Assembly (NCBI RefSeq): GCF_016908195.1
Contig: NZ_JAFBDK010000001.1
Span: forward strand, 1 to 64,000
Origin: Jeotgalibacillus terrae
GTDB lineage: Bacteria; Bacillota; Bacilli; Bacillales; Jeotgalibacillaceae
Length of the DNA: 64,000 bases
Direction: 5' to 3'
This document shows, piece after piece, positions 52,394 through 60,981 of this stretch. Positions within the stretch are counted from its first letter, which is position 1. Each line of letters starts with the position of its first letter. The translations under genes and the position numbers were made by a program. The notes below the pieces were generated by a model, which did not search any database, was not told where the DNA came from, and was given only the letters and a program-made list of their open reading frames with translations.

Positions 52394-53014
52394 ATGGAAT
52401 TTCATTATCCCAACGGAAAAAAATTCAGTCCGAAAAATAAGACGGTAAAAGCACAGGAAAAATCATTTTCTCATGGAAAAAGAGGAATGACCCTCGAAGA
52501 AGATCTGAATGAAACGAATGACTATTATGTTGAAACAGGTAAAGCAGTCATTCATAAAAAACCTGTTCCTGTTCAGATTGTCACAGTGGATTATCCGAAG
52601 AGAAGTGCGGCTGTCATTAAGGAAGCTTATTTTAAGCAGGCATCTACCACTGACTATAATGGAGTATACAACGGTTATTATATTGATTTTGAAGCTAAAG
52701 AGACAAGGAACCGTACTTCTTTTCCGCTTCAGAATTTTCACCAGCACCAGCTTGACCATATGCGGCAGGTTACAAAACAAAGAGGCATTGCATTTGTCAT
52801 TATCAGGTTTTCAATGACAGAAGAGATCTACCTGTTACCTTATGAGCGACTGCATTACTTCTGGGAAAGGATGCAAAACGGTGGCAGAAAGTCTATGAAG
52901 AAAGATGAAATTGTGGAATCCGGTTACTTTATTCCTTTGGGCTTGCATCCAAGGATAGATTACCTTAAAATTATTGATCATTTGCTTGAAGAGTTTTTGA
53001 AAGAGAGGAATTAA
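52394..53014 (+). CDS. recU: Holliday junction resolvase RecU
   Basis: A 206-residue resolvase that cuts four-way junctions during recombination and helps chromosome segregation. Visible: [21 protein letters not shown] near the start, and the nuclease core [13 protein letters not shown] with catalytic Asp, Glu and Lys, then [17 protein letters not shown] at 52394 with GTGAGGTG 6 nt upstream (a GTG three codons earlier is less likely). It is 3 bp before ponA, the classical recU-ponA operon. An extended -10 (TGGTATGAT) lies about 25 bp upstream. Confidence 0.95.
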   Translation: MEFHYPNGKKFSPKNKTVKAQEKSFSHGKRGMTLEEDLNETNDYYVETGKAVIHKKPVPVQIVTVDYPKRSAAVIKEAYFKQASTTDYNGVYNGYYIDFEAKETRNRTSFPLQNFHQHQLDHMRQVTKQRGIAFVIIRFSMTEEIYLLPYERLHYFWERMQNGGRKSMKKDEIVESGYFIPLGLHPRIDYLKIIDHLLEEFLKERN

Positions 53015-53017
53015 TAA

Positions 53018-55774
53018 ATGGCTGATTATAAATCAAGGGAAGAAAAAAGAAATGCACAAAAATCTTCCAAAAAGAAAACCAAAAAGAAAAAAGGATCAAT
53101 TTTTAAAAAGATCCTGATTACTATTTTAGTAATAGGTGTTGCCGGTCTGCTGTTTGGCGGCGGTTTATTCGCATACTACGCTTCACAGGCGCCTGAACTG
53201 AATGAAGAGGACTTCGTGGATCCTATTACAACTGAATTACTTGATGTTAACGGGGATGTGTTTGCAAAAATCGGAGCGGAGAATAGAGAGTTTGTTCCTT
53301 ACGATGAGATCCCTCCAGTAGTGGAAAATGCCGTACTTGCCATTGAAGATAACCGCTTTTATGAACATCAGGGAGTCGATTTTTTCCGTCTGATGGGTGC
53401 GGTTCTCGCTAACATAACAGAAGGTTTCGGTGCTGAAGGTGCCAGTACATTAACCCAGCAGGTTATTAAGCAGTCAGTACTGACACCTGAGAAATCTCTT
53501 GAGCGTAAAGCTCAGGAAGCATGGCTTGCTTATCAGCTTGAGCAGGATTATAAAAAAGAAGAGATCTTTGAGATGTATGTAAATAAAATCTATTATTCAG
53601 ACAGCATATACGGAATCAGAACGGCTTCTGAATATTATTTTGATGCTGATCTTGCTGATCTTCAGCTGCATCAGGCTGCCCTTCTTGCAGGCCTGCCTCA
53701 GCGTCCTAATGCCTATAACCCGTATGAAAATCCTGAGCTTGCGAAAGAACGTCGTGATATTGTATTAAGACAAATGCATAATCACGGTAAAATCTCAGAG
53801 GAAGAAATGACTCAGGCGATTGAAACAGATATTACAGATGGCCTTGTTGACCGCAGTGAAGGGTCCGGCAATCCAAGACAGCAGCTTGCTGCAGAAGAAT
53901 CACAATATGACGCTTTTGTAGATGTTGTACTTGATGAATTGGAAAGTTTAGAGGATGTTAATCCTTACGAAGATGGACTGACAATCAATACAACACTTAA
54001 TCCCGACGCACAAACAGTTGTTGAAAATACATTAAATGATGGCAGTATTCAGTTTCCTGCCGATATGAATGGCACAATATCACAAGCAGGTGTCACCTTG
54101 CTTGATACGCAAACAGGTGCAATCAGAGCGATTGGCGGCGGACGCGGATACGGTGACGAAGTGAAGAGAGGTTATAATTTTGCTACAGATATAAACCGGC
54201 AGCCAGGATCAGCGATAAAACCTTTGCTTGATTATGCGCCGGCAATTGAATACCTGGACTGGTCTACTGCTCACACTTTAGTTGATGAACCATATGAGTA
54301 TTCAGACGGATTTGCTCCAAATAACTATGATGGACAGTTTAAAGGTCCTATGACGATGAGAGATGCACTCGCTGACTCAAGAAATATTACAGCGATCAAA
54401 GCTTATATGGAAGTCGGTCAGGAACAGGGTACACAATTTTTAAGAGATCTAGGATGGAATTTTGATACGAAAGCCTGCGGAGACGTCCTGTGTGAAAGTG
54501 CTGCAATCGGCGGTGAACCGCGTACAAATACTCTTGAAATGGCAGGCGCGTACGCAGCATTTGGAAACAACGGTGTATACAATGAACCTTATTCAGTTAC
54601 AAGCATTGAATTCAGAGATGGTTCTTCTATGGAACTTGAATCAGAATCAGAAGTTGTAATGAAAGATTCTACTGCATATATGATGGCAGATATGCTCAAA
54701 GATGTATTAGCGCCTGGTGCTACTGGTGAGCTGGCACAGGTTAACGGGTTGCCGCTTGCAGGTAAATCCGGAACGACCAACTATACAGCTGATCAGTTAA
54801 ATGCAGGTGGCATCCCTTCAAACGGAGCTCCTGATTCGTGGTTCGCCGGGTTTACAACTCAGTACACAGCTGCAGTATGGCTCGGTTATGAAAAAGATCA
54901 GGATATTAATTACCTGTCGCCTCAGGACCGCTGGGTATCACAATATATTTTCAGAGATATCATGAGCGGTGTTCATGAAGGAATTGAGACACCTGATTTT
55001 GAGAAACCGGAGAGTGTTGTTGAAGTAGAAATCGAAAAAGGTACCTCCCCTGTTCAGCTTGCAAGTGAATATACACCGGCTGATCAGAAATCGGTTGAAT
55101 TATTTATCAAAGGTACTGAGCCAACTTCAGTTTCAGAAGAATATGTTATACCGGATCTGCAGGCTCCTTCAAACCTGTCAGCAGCTTACAATGCTGAAAA
55201 CGGCACCATACAGCTGACCTGGGATCACAGCCAGGATGAAAATGATAATAGAGAAGTCGAATTTGAAGTACTTGTCAGTATTGATGGCGGTGAAGAAAGA
55301 GAACTTGCTGTGACTGCACAGAACGGCTTGAATATTGAACAGGTTGAAGAAGGTTCAACTTATACCTTCACTGTAACTGCAATCGCTGATGAAGAGCGCA
55401 GCAGTTCTGCAAGTACCAATGTTGAAGTCATCCGTTCTGAAGAGGAAAACCAGAACGAAGATGAAAATACCGATCAGGAAAATGAAGAAAACAGTGAAGA
55501 TCAAAATGAAAATCAGGAAGAACAAAATCCTGAAGATGAAAATACAGACAATAGCAGCAATGAAGGCAATAATGGTGAAGGTAACACTGGCGAAGAGAAT
55601 AACGGCCAGGGAAATGATCAGGGCCAGGGCGACGGTCAGGGCCAGGGTGACAGTCAGGAAGGCGGTAACGGAGACACCGGTGGACAGGACGGAGAAGATA
55701 CCGGTGGAGATGAAAATCCGGAAGAGCCTGCTGAAGGAGCATCCGACGGAAACAACAGTGATAGTGAACAATAA
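53018..55774 (+). CDS. ponA: Class A penicillin-binding protein 1 (PonA)
   Basis: A 918-residue bifunctional peptidoglycan synthase. Order: Lys-rich cytoplasmic start, membrane helix (about 30-52), GT51 transglycosylase (about 70-245, EDNRFYEHQGVDF and STLTQQ), transpeptidase (about 330-625) with SxxK GSAIKP (Ser about 397), SRN (about 452) and KSGTT (about 582; Ser instead of the common Thr), an FN3-like domain (about 710-800), and a C-terminal tail of about 120 residues of Glu, Asn, Asp, Gln and Gly with almost no basic residues. It polymerises glycan and cross-links peptides outside the membrane and is steered by GpsB. Confidence 0.95.
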   Translation: MADYKSREEKRNAQKSSKKKTKKKKGSIFKKILITILVIGVAGLLFGGGLFAYYASQAPELNEEDFVDPITTELLDVNGDVFAKIGAENREFVPYDEIPPVVENAVLAIEDNRFYEHQGVDFFRLMGAVLANITEGFGAEGASTLTQQVIKQSVLTPEKSLERKAQEAWLAYQLEQDYKKEEIFEMYVNKIYYSDSIYGIRTASEYYFDADLADLQLHQAALLAGLPQRPNAYNPYENPELAKERRDIVLRQMHNHGKISEEEMTQAIETDITDGLVDRSEGSGNPRQQLAAEESQYDAFVDVVLDELESLEDVNPYEDGLTINTTLNPDAQTVVENTLNDGSIQFPADMNGTISQAGVTLLDTQTGAIRAIGGGRGYGDEVKRGYNFATDINRQPGSAIKPLLDYAPAIEYLDWSTAHTLVDEPYEYSDGFAPNNYDGQFKGPMTMRDALADSRNITAIKAYMEVGQEQGTQFLRDLGWNFDTKACGDVLCESAAIGGEPRTNTLEMAGAYAAFGNNGVYNEPYSVTSIEFRDGSSMELESESEVVMKDSTAYMMADMLKDVLAPGATGELAQVNGLPLAGKSGTTNYTADQLNAGGIPSNGAPDSWFAGFTTQYTAAVWLGYEKDQDINYLSPQDRWVSQYIFRDIMSGVHEGIETPDFEKPESVVEVEIEKGTSPVQLASEYTPADQKSVELFIKGTEPTSVSEEYVIPDLQAPSNLSAAYNAENGTIQLTWDHSQDENDNREVEFEVLVSIDGGEERELAVTAQNGLNIEQVEEGSTYTFTVTAIADEERSSSASTNVEVIRSEEENQNEDENTDQENEENSEDQNENQEEQNPEDENTDNSSNEGNNGEGNTGEENNGQGNDQGQGDGQGQGDSQEGGNGDTGGQDGEDTGGDENPEEPAEGASDGNNSDSEQ

Positions 55775-55810
55775 AAAGAAAGCGCGGGCTTATCCGCGCT
55801 TTCTTTTTCT
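55773..55810. terminator. Bidirectional terminator between ponA and ypoC
   Basis: AAAGAAAGCGCGG-loop-CCGCGCTTTCTTT, a 13-bp perfect stem with A/T flanks; ypoC stops inside the right arm. Confidence 0.9.
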
Positions 55811-56284
55811 CATTGCATGAAATTTAGCTGAAGTTTTATTTAACTCACGAAACATCTCATCAAGCTGTATATATGAAAAGTACACAGCCGGGCGCTTCAT
55901 GACAAATGAAATTCTTTCATGGGCATTCATAATTGATACTTCAAATTTTTTCAGATCTTCCTCCCATGAAGAAACAGAAATGTGCTGCTCATTACTCCAG
56001 TAAAGCAGAGTAAAAAATAAAGACAGTCCTTTCACCATTGAGTCATATGTCTGATCAGCATGCCCTTCAAATAGTGGTCTCATCTCAGCCGAGAGCGTTT
56101 CCCATTCCAGTTTAATCAACTTTGTCCACCGTTCAATTTCTTCCCATGGCTTTTCCTGTTGATTAAGATAGAATAGATCTGGACCAAAATGATGTTCAAA
56201 TAAACATGTCTCATTTATCTCCACATCAGCTGATTCTCTGTAAAACAATGGGTGCTTATATTGCTCAGGAACAATTATTTTCAT
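55790..56284 (-). CDS. ypoC: YpoC-like protein
   Basis: A 164-residue soluble protein without known motif, matching YpoC by place and by the segment PWEEIERWTKLIKLEWE. No function is known. It overlaps nth by 4 bp (ATGA), so it is made with Nth. Its C-terminus (MRKRKRG) is coded by the terminator stem. Confidence 0.82.
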   Translation of the reverse strand: MKIIVPEQYKHPLFYRESADVEINETCLFEHHFGPDLFYLNQQEKPWEEIERWTKLIKLEWETLSAEMRPLFEGHADQTYDSMVKGLSLFFTLLYWSNEQHISVSSWEEDLKKFEVSIMNAHERISFVMKRPAVYFSYIQLDEMFRELNKTSAKFHAMRKRKRG

Positions 56285-56946
56285 GTTATTAACTCCTGAT
56301 TATTTTTCTTTTGACGCTTCTTTCCTTCTCTGCACAAATGAAGTAGTGGACAATTTACGCAGTCAGGTCGCTGCGCTTTACAATGATATCTGCCAAAAAA
56401 GATCATCCTGTGATGAGTAACAGACCATTCATCTTTTGGAACTTTTCTCATCAGCGTCTCCTCTACTTCAATCACAGAATCCTTCCACCGGCAAATCCCA
56501 AGCCTTTTTGATATCCTTTCAACATGGGTATCTACTGCAATCGCAGGCCAATTAAATGCTACAGACATCACCACATTTGCAGTTTTACGACCCACTCCGG
56601 GCAACGTTGTCAGCTCTTTGTGATCGGCAGGGATTTCGCCGTTATAATGTTCTATCAGTCTTTCGCACAGATTACGGATATGCTTGGCTTTATTTCTGTA
56701 AAGTCCGATGGAGCGGATATCATTTTGCAACTCTTCAAGTGAAACTTCCAGGTAATCTTCAGGTGTTTTATATTTTTTAAATAATTCTGCAGTCACTTTA
56801 TTTACGAGTGCATCTGTACATTGCGCAGATAATAATACAGCTATTGTCAGTTCAAAAGCATTTTCATGAATTAATTCACAATGAGCATCCGGAAACATTT
56901 TCTCCATTTCATTGAGACACTCTCTGATCTGGATTTTAGTCAGCAT
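56281..56946 (-). CDS. nth: Endonuclease III
   Basis: A 221-residue base-excision glycosylase/AP lyase removing oxidised pyrimidines. Helix-hairpin-helix LPGVGRKTANV with catalytic Lys, and VDTHVER with catalytic Asp. The C-terminal 4Fe-4S loop C-x6-C-x2-C-x5-C is intact (CKAQRPDCVNCPLLHLC). GGAAGTG precedes the ATG. It sits in the dnaD-nth-ypoC operon. Confidence 0.96.
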   Translation of the reverse strand: MLTKIQIRECLNEMEKMFPDAHCELIHENAFELTIAVLLSAQCTDALVNKVTAELFKKYKTPEDYLEVSLEELQNDIRSIGLYRNKAKHIRNLCERLIEHYNGEIPADHKELTTLPGVGRKTANVVMSVAFNWPAIAVDTHVERISKRLGICRWKDSVIEVEETLMRKVPKDEWSVTHHRMIFFGRYHCKAQRPDCVNCPLLHLCREGKKRQKKNNQELIT

Positions 56947-56960
56947 ATGTTCACTTCCTA

Positions 56961-57641
56961 TCAGTTCTCAAGCCAGTTATAAAATGGTGCAGGCTCGTGA
57001 GGTTTTTCTGCCTGCTGCTTAGGTTTTCTGAATTGTTCACCCTGCTTTTTGGCATCAGCAGATGATTTAATCCCTTTCTTTTTCCATTCAAAAAGAATTC
57101 TGTCAATATACCTGAAGTTCAGTTTTTCAGAGATGACCGCTTCTCTCAGTGCTGCCTTAACAATTTCTGAACTGTGACCATCCTGATCAATCCACATCGC
57201 AAGAGTTTCACATTCAAGCGGGGAAAGAGGTCTGCCAAACTCCTGCTCAAACATTGTATATAGATCCGTCTGCATCGCCATGGTCTGTTCGACTGTTTCC
57301 TGGAATTTTTCCTGCTCTGCAATGGTCAGGATACAATTCCATAACGGGTCGAGTGAATAATGTTCAGTCTTTATCTCTTCTTCACCCTCATGTATGGCAA
57401 TCAGGTTTTTTTTCATCAGCTTCTGAATGATTTTCAGACATTCTGAAGAAGTAAGTGTCATCCTGTCAGCAATCTGATCCGGTGTTGGAAATAGGTTGCC
57501 TTTATCTATGAATGCATGGAGCTGTATGATCAGCATACTCTCTGTTTCTGTCAGGTTTAATTTTTTATAGTATTTCAGCAGCATAACAGGTATGGCTGTA
57601 TAGCCCTCTTTAATCCAGGATTGCAGTGAGGTCTGTCCCAT
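56961..57641 (-). CDS. dnaD: Replication restart/initiation protein DnaD
   Basis: A 226-residue primosome protein. The N-terminal DDBH1 winged helix (about 1-110; LLKYYKKLNLTETESMLII) makes oligomers, and a C-terminal DnaD domain (about 130-200; GRPLSPLECETLAMWIDQDG, LNFRYIDRILFEWKKKGI) binds DNA. With DnaA, DnaB and DnaI it loads DnaC helicase. ATG at 57641 with AAGGAG 8 nt upstream; the 13-codon upstream frame lacks a site. Confidence 0.94.
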   Translation of the reverse strand: MGQTSLQSWIKEGYTAIPVMLLKYYKKLNLTETESMLIIQLHAFIDKGNLFPTPDQIADRMTLTSSECLKIIQKLMKKNLIAIHEGEEEIKTEHYSLDPLWNCILTIAEQEKFQETVEQTMAMQTDLYTMFEQEFGRPLSPLECETLAMWIDQDGHSSEIVKAALREAVISEKLNFRYIDRILFEWKKKGIKSSADAKKQGEQFRKPKQQAEKPHEPAPFYNWLEN

Positions 57642-57662
57642 TATGTCACTCCTTCCTGTTGA

Positions 57663-57705
57663 AAAATGACCGAAAAGCATTGTCGCTCATTCGGCCATTT
57701 TTTTA
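57663..57705 (-). terminator. Terminator of asnS
   Basis: On the minus strand AAATGGCCGAA-loop-TTCGGTCATTT followed by T. It separates asnS from dnaD; the latter must then have its own start or read-through. Confidence 0.75.
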
Positions 57706-58998
57706 TTATGGGTATAGTCTGTTTAATAGTCTCGGGAATGGAATTGTTTCTCTGACATGTTCCACGCCGCTGATCCAGGCAACTGTTCTTTCAAGTCCCA
57801 GACCAAAACCTGAGTGAGGTACTGATCCGTACTTTCTCAGTTCTGAATACCACTGATAAGCTTCAGGTTCTAGCTGATGTTCTTTAATTCTTTGTTCAAG
57901 CAGTTCAAGATTATGAATACGTTCAGATCCGCCAATAATTTCTCCGTAGCCCTCAGGAGCAATCAGATCAGCACACAATACAACATCTTCGTTAGCGGCG
58001 TCAGGCTGCATATAAAATGGCTTCAGGCTTGTTGGGTAATGTGTGATAAACACAGGCTTGTCATAGCTTTCAGCAATTGCTGTTTCATGCGGCGCACCTA
58101 AGTCATCTCCCCATTTAATATCATCGAATCCTTTTTCATGAAGAAACTTTAACGCTTCATCATAAGTAATGCGCGGGAATGGTGCTGTGATTTTCTCAAG
58201 TGCTGAAGTATCACGCCCAAGACGGGTTAATTCAAGCTGGCAGTTTTTTAATACTGACTGAACAATGAACGATACATATTGTTCCTGTACTTCAAGGTTA
58301 TCGTCGAATTCATAAAACGCCATTTCAGGCTCGATCATCCAGAATTCAATCAGGTGACGGCGCGTTTTTGATTTCTCTGCACGGAAAGTAGGTCCGAATG
58401 AGAATACTTTACCAAGTGCCATTGCAGCAGCTTCCATGTATAACTGGCCACTTTGAGAAAGATAAGCATCCTCTTCAAAATATTTTGTATGAAATAACTC
58501 TGATGTACCTTCAGGCGCACTGCCTGTTAAGATTGGCGGGTCAACTTTAACGAACCCTTCCTGATTAAAAAATTCATACGTAGCTCGGATGATCTCATTA
58601 CGGATTTTCATCACAGCGTGCTGACGGTTTGAACGCAGCCACAGATGACGGTGATCCATGAGAAATTCTGTTCCGTGCTCTTTGGGTGTAATCGGATAAT
58701 CTGTTGATTCGTGAATCACAGTAAGATCTGTTACTTCCATCTCATATCCAAAAGGAGAGCGCGTATCTTCTTTAATTACACCAGTTACATAAATAGATGA
58801 TTCCTGTGTTAATGATTTAGCTTTTTGGAAAATGTCTTCGCCGACTTCGCTTTTCACAACAACGCCCTGAATAAATCCAGTTCCATCACGAAGCTGCAGG
58901 AAAGCAATCTTACCGCTCGAACGTTTATTTGCGAGCCAAGCTCCGATCGTTACTTCTTCACCGACATGACTGCCGGCTTGAGTGATTGATGTTTTCAA
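57706..58998 (-). CDS. asnS: Asparaginyl-tRNA synthetase
   Basis: A 430-residue class IIb synthetase: OB-fold anticodon domain (about 1-115, GWAN-type [21 protein letters not shown]), then the catalytic domain with [21 protein letters not shown] (motif 2) and [10 protein letters not shown] (motif 3). It charges tRNA-Asn with asparagine. TTG start preceded by GGAGG. Its own promoter lies just after aspB. Confidence 0.95.
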   Translation of the reverse strand: MKTSITQAGSHVGEEVTIGAWLANKRSSGKIAFLQLRDGTGFIQGVVVKSEVGEDIFQKAKSLTQESSIYVTGVIKEDTRSPFGYEMEVTDLTVIHESTDYPITPKEHGTEFLMDHRHLWLRSNRQHAVMKIRNEIIRATYEFFNQEGFVKVDPPILTGSAPEGTSELFHTKYFEEDAYLSQSGQLYMEAAAMALGKVFSFGPTFRAEKSKTRRHLIEFWMIEPEMAFYEFDDNLEVQEQYVSFIVQSVLKNCQLELTRLGRDTSALEKITAPFPRITYDEALKFLHEKGFDDIKWGDDLGAPHETAIAESYDKPVFITHYPTSLKPFYMQPDAANEDVVLCADLIAPEGYGEIIGGSERIHNLELLEQRIKEHQLEPEAYQWYSELRKYGSVPHSGFGLGLERTVAWISGVEHVRETIPFPRLLNRLYP

Positions 58999-59047
58999 TA
59001 TATTTACCTCCAGAAACTTTTAATCTCTATTGTTTTATCCCTAACGT

Positions 59048-59076
59048 ATTATACCTTTGTTAGGTACATGGTTCAA
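59048..59076 (-). promoter_or_regulatory. Promoter of asnS
   Basis: On the minus strand TTGAAC (59071-59076), 17 bp, TATAAT (59048-59053). The -35 abuts the aspB stop codon. No T-box motif is seen in the roughly 45-nt leader. Confidence 0.7.
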
Positions 59077-60267
59077 TCAGCGTTTTTTATTTTCAACATA
59101 ACTGCTGATTCTTGAGATGGCTTTTTCAAGTGATTCAAGATCAGTTGCATAAGATAGACGGATATTATCAGGGGAGCCAAAGCCTGAACCAGGAATAACT
59201 GCCACATTTGCTTCGCTTAAAAGATCTTTTGCGAATTCATCCACCGAATCAAACCCGCATAGAGCTGCTGCTTCTTTTACATTTGGAAATAAGTAAAATG
59301 CACCCTGGGGCTTAATGCAGCGGAAGCCTTCAATACTATTTACCTTGTCATATACTTTATTCAATCTGCTTTCAAAAGCCTGTCTCATCTCTTCAACCGC
59401 ATCCTGAGGTCCGTTATATGCTGCAAGCGCACCAAACTGTGCAGTCGTTGTAGGATTGGAAGTAGAGTGGCTTGCAAGGTTCGTCATCGCTTTAATGATA
59501 TCTGCTCTTCCTGCAGCATATCCGATTCTCCATCCCGTCATTGAATGTGATTTAGATACACCATTGACAATCATTGTATGTTCTTTTAACTCAGGAGAAA
59601 TTTCTGCAATTGATACGTGTTCCGTTCCGCCATATAATAATTTTTCATAAATTTCATCAGATACAATCAGCAGACCTTTATCCATGCAGGCCTGACCGAT
59701 TGATGAAAGTTCTTCTTTTGAATAGACCATTCCTGTCGGGTTACTTGGAGAATTCAGAATCACGGCTTTTGTTTTCGGTCCTGCTGCTTCAGCTATCTGC
59801 TCAGCAGTAATTTTGTAGTCGTTGGATTCTTTACCTTCAACGATGACCGGTGTTCCCCCTGCAAGCTTTACCTGCTCAGGATAACTGACCCAGTATGGCG
59901 TTGGGATAATGACTTCATCGCCATCATTTAAAATGGCCTGAAACAGGCAGTAAAGCACATGTTTTGCGCCACTTCCCACAAAAATTTCCGGAAGATCATA
60001 TGTAATGTGCTGATCTCTTTTGAATTTGTCTGCTACAGCCTGTTTTAAAGCAACAGTACCGGCAGCAGGGGTGTATTTTGTTTCTCCGCTTTTCATAGAT
60101 TCATAAGCAGCTTCAATGATATGATCCGGTGTATTAAAATCAGGTTCACCTGCGCCAAGCCCTATGACATCTTTTCCTTCAGCTTTTAATTCTTTCGCTT
60201 TCGCAGTTATCGCCAGTGTAGTAGAAGGCGTTAATGATTTCACTCTGTCAGCAAGTAATTCTCTCAT
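59077..60267 (-). CDS. aspB: Aspartate aminotransferase AspB
   Basis: A 396-residue class I PLP aminotransferase (type Ib). It has IGLGAGEPDFNTP, the SPSNPTGMVY block, and the PLP Lys in VSKSHSMTGWRIGY, with the phosphate-binding Arg in that block. It interconverts aspartate and oxaloacetate. ATG at 60267 with AAGGAG 8 nt upstream. Placed before asnS: aspartate supply near Asn-tRNA synthesis, conserved in Bacillus. Confidence 0.94.
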   Translation of the reverse strand: MRELLADRVKSLTPSTTLAITAKAKELKAEGKDVIGLGAGEPDFNTPDHIIEAAYESMKSGETKYTPAAGTVALKQAVADKFKRDQHITYDLPEIFVGSGAKHVLYCLFQAILNDGDEVIIPTPYWVSYPEQVKLAGGTPVIVEGKESNDYKITAEQIAEAAGPKTKAVILNSPSNPTGMVYSKEELSSIGQACMDKGLLIVSDEIYEKLLYGGTEHVSIAEISPELKEHTMIVNGVSKSHSMTGWRIGYAAGRADIIKAMTNLASHSTSNPTTTAQFGALAAYNGPQDAVEEMRQAFESRLNKVYDKVNSIEGFRCIKPQGAFYLFPNVKEAAALCGFDSVDEFAKDLLSEANVAVIPGSGFGSPDNIRLSYATDLESLEKAISRISSYVENKKR

Positions 60268-60279
60268 TTTGACCACTCC

Positions 60280-60744
60280 TTATAAGTTACGGATTGTTCT
60301 CCACCATTCGCCGCTTTCGAATTTCACATAATAATAATTCAACAATTCATCTTCATCTTCATATATGACTTCCCATACTGGTCCAATTGGTTCCATACCA
60401 ATTTTAGAAGACAGGATCTTTTTCGGGTTATCATCTGCTTCAAGCATATTCAAAACCTGCTCCTGATCAACCCCTGCAGCTGCATCTATTATTACGGGAT
60501 CTTCTCCATTCTCAGCAAGGAAAAACAGTTTCTCTACCCCATCTGAGGTCCCTTCAACAACTGAATATGGGGCACTGCCATAGTAATGATAGCTTTCTTT
60601 CACTGAGATCCCCTCATCCATAGCAGCAGCTTCAGCTATATCAAGCTGGTTATTAACCTGATTTTTTGCAGCGTTAAAAATAATCAGAAAGCAGGCAATA
60701 AAAACAGCAAAGATCGCTATTATTAATAAGATCCACTTTTTCAT
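60280..60744 (-). CDS. ypmB: YpmB, membrane-anchored PepSY-like protein
   Basis: A 154-residue protein with an N-terminal membrane helix (about 3-24) and an extracytoplasmic domain (DUF5590) with two PepSY-like units. Function unknown. ATG at 60744 with GAGGGG upstream. Between ypmA and aspB, probably one operon. Confidence 0.87.
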   Translation of the reverse strand: MKKWILLIIAIFAVFIACFLIIFNAAKNQVNNQLDIAEAAAMDEGISVKESYHYYGSAPYSVVEGTSDGVEKLFFLAENGEDPVIIDAAAGVDQEQVLNMLEADDNPKKILSSKIGMEPIGPVWEVIYEDEDELLNYYYVKFESGEWWRTIRNL

Positions 60745-60756
60745 AGTACCCCTCAC

Positions 60757-60927
60757 TTACGTTCTGTAAATCGTAAATACAGCTTTTGACTGATCTTCCT
60801 TATCAAGTGCAAGCCCGAACATGAGATCATCTCTTTTTAAAGATCTGTTTAATGCATCCACAATCTTGTATAAATCTTTGGTGTGATCTACTGTAACAGT
60901 GGAAATGATTTCAATTTTTTCACCCAT
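60757..60927 (-). CDS. ypmA: YpmA (DUF4264)
   Basis: A 56-residue soluble protein, nearly the sequence of B. subtilis YpmA (VDHTKDLYKIVDALNRSLKR, MFGLALDKEDQSKAVFTIYR). Function unknown. ATG at 60927 matches the family start; an ATG six codons earlier is possible. Confidence 0.88.
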   Translation of the reverse strand: MGEKIEIISTVTVDHTKDLYKIVDALNRSLKRDDLMFGLALDKEDQSKAVFTIYRT

Positions 60928-60981
60928 CAGCTTCACTTCTTTCATCAGTTTATCTTAAACAGTATAACAGGTTTTTTTGTG

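Noticed and set aside
55389-55820. 143-residue Lys/Arg-rich ORF over the end of ponA
   Set aside because: It is a shifted-frame reading of the repetitive acidic tail; composition is explained by that.
59000-59076. T-box riboswitch before asnS
   Set aside because: The leader is only about 45 nt and has no T-box or specifier stem-loop sequence.
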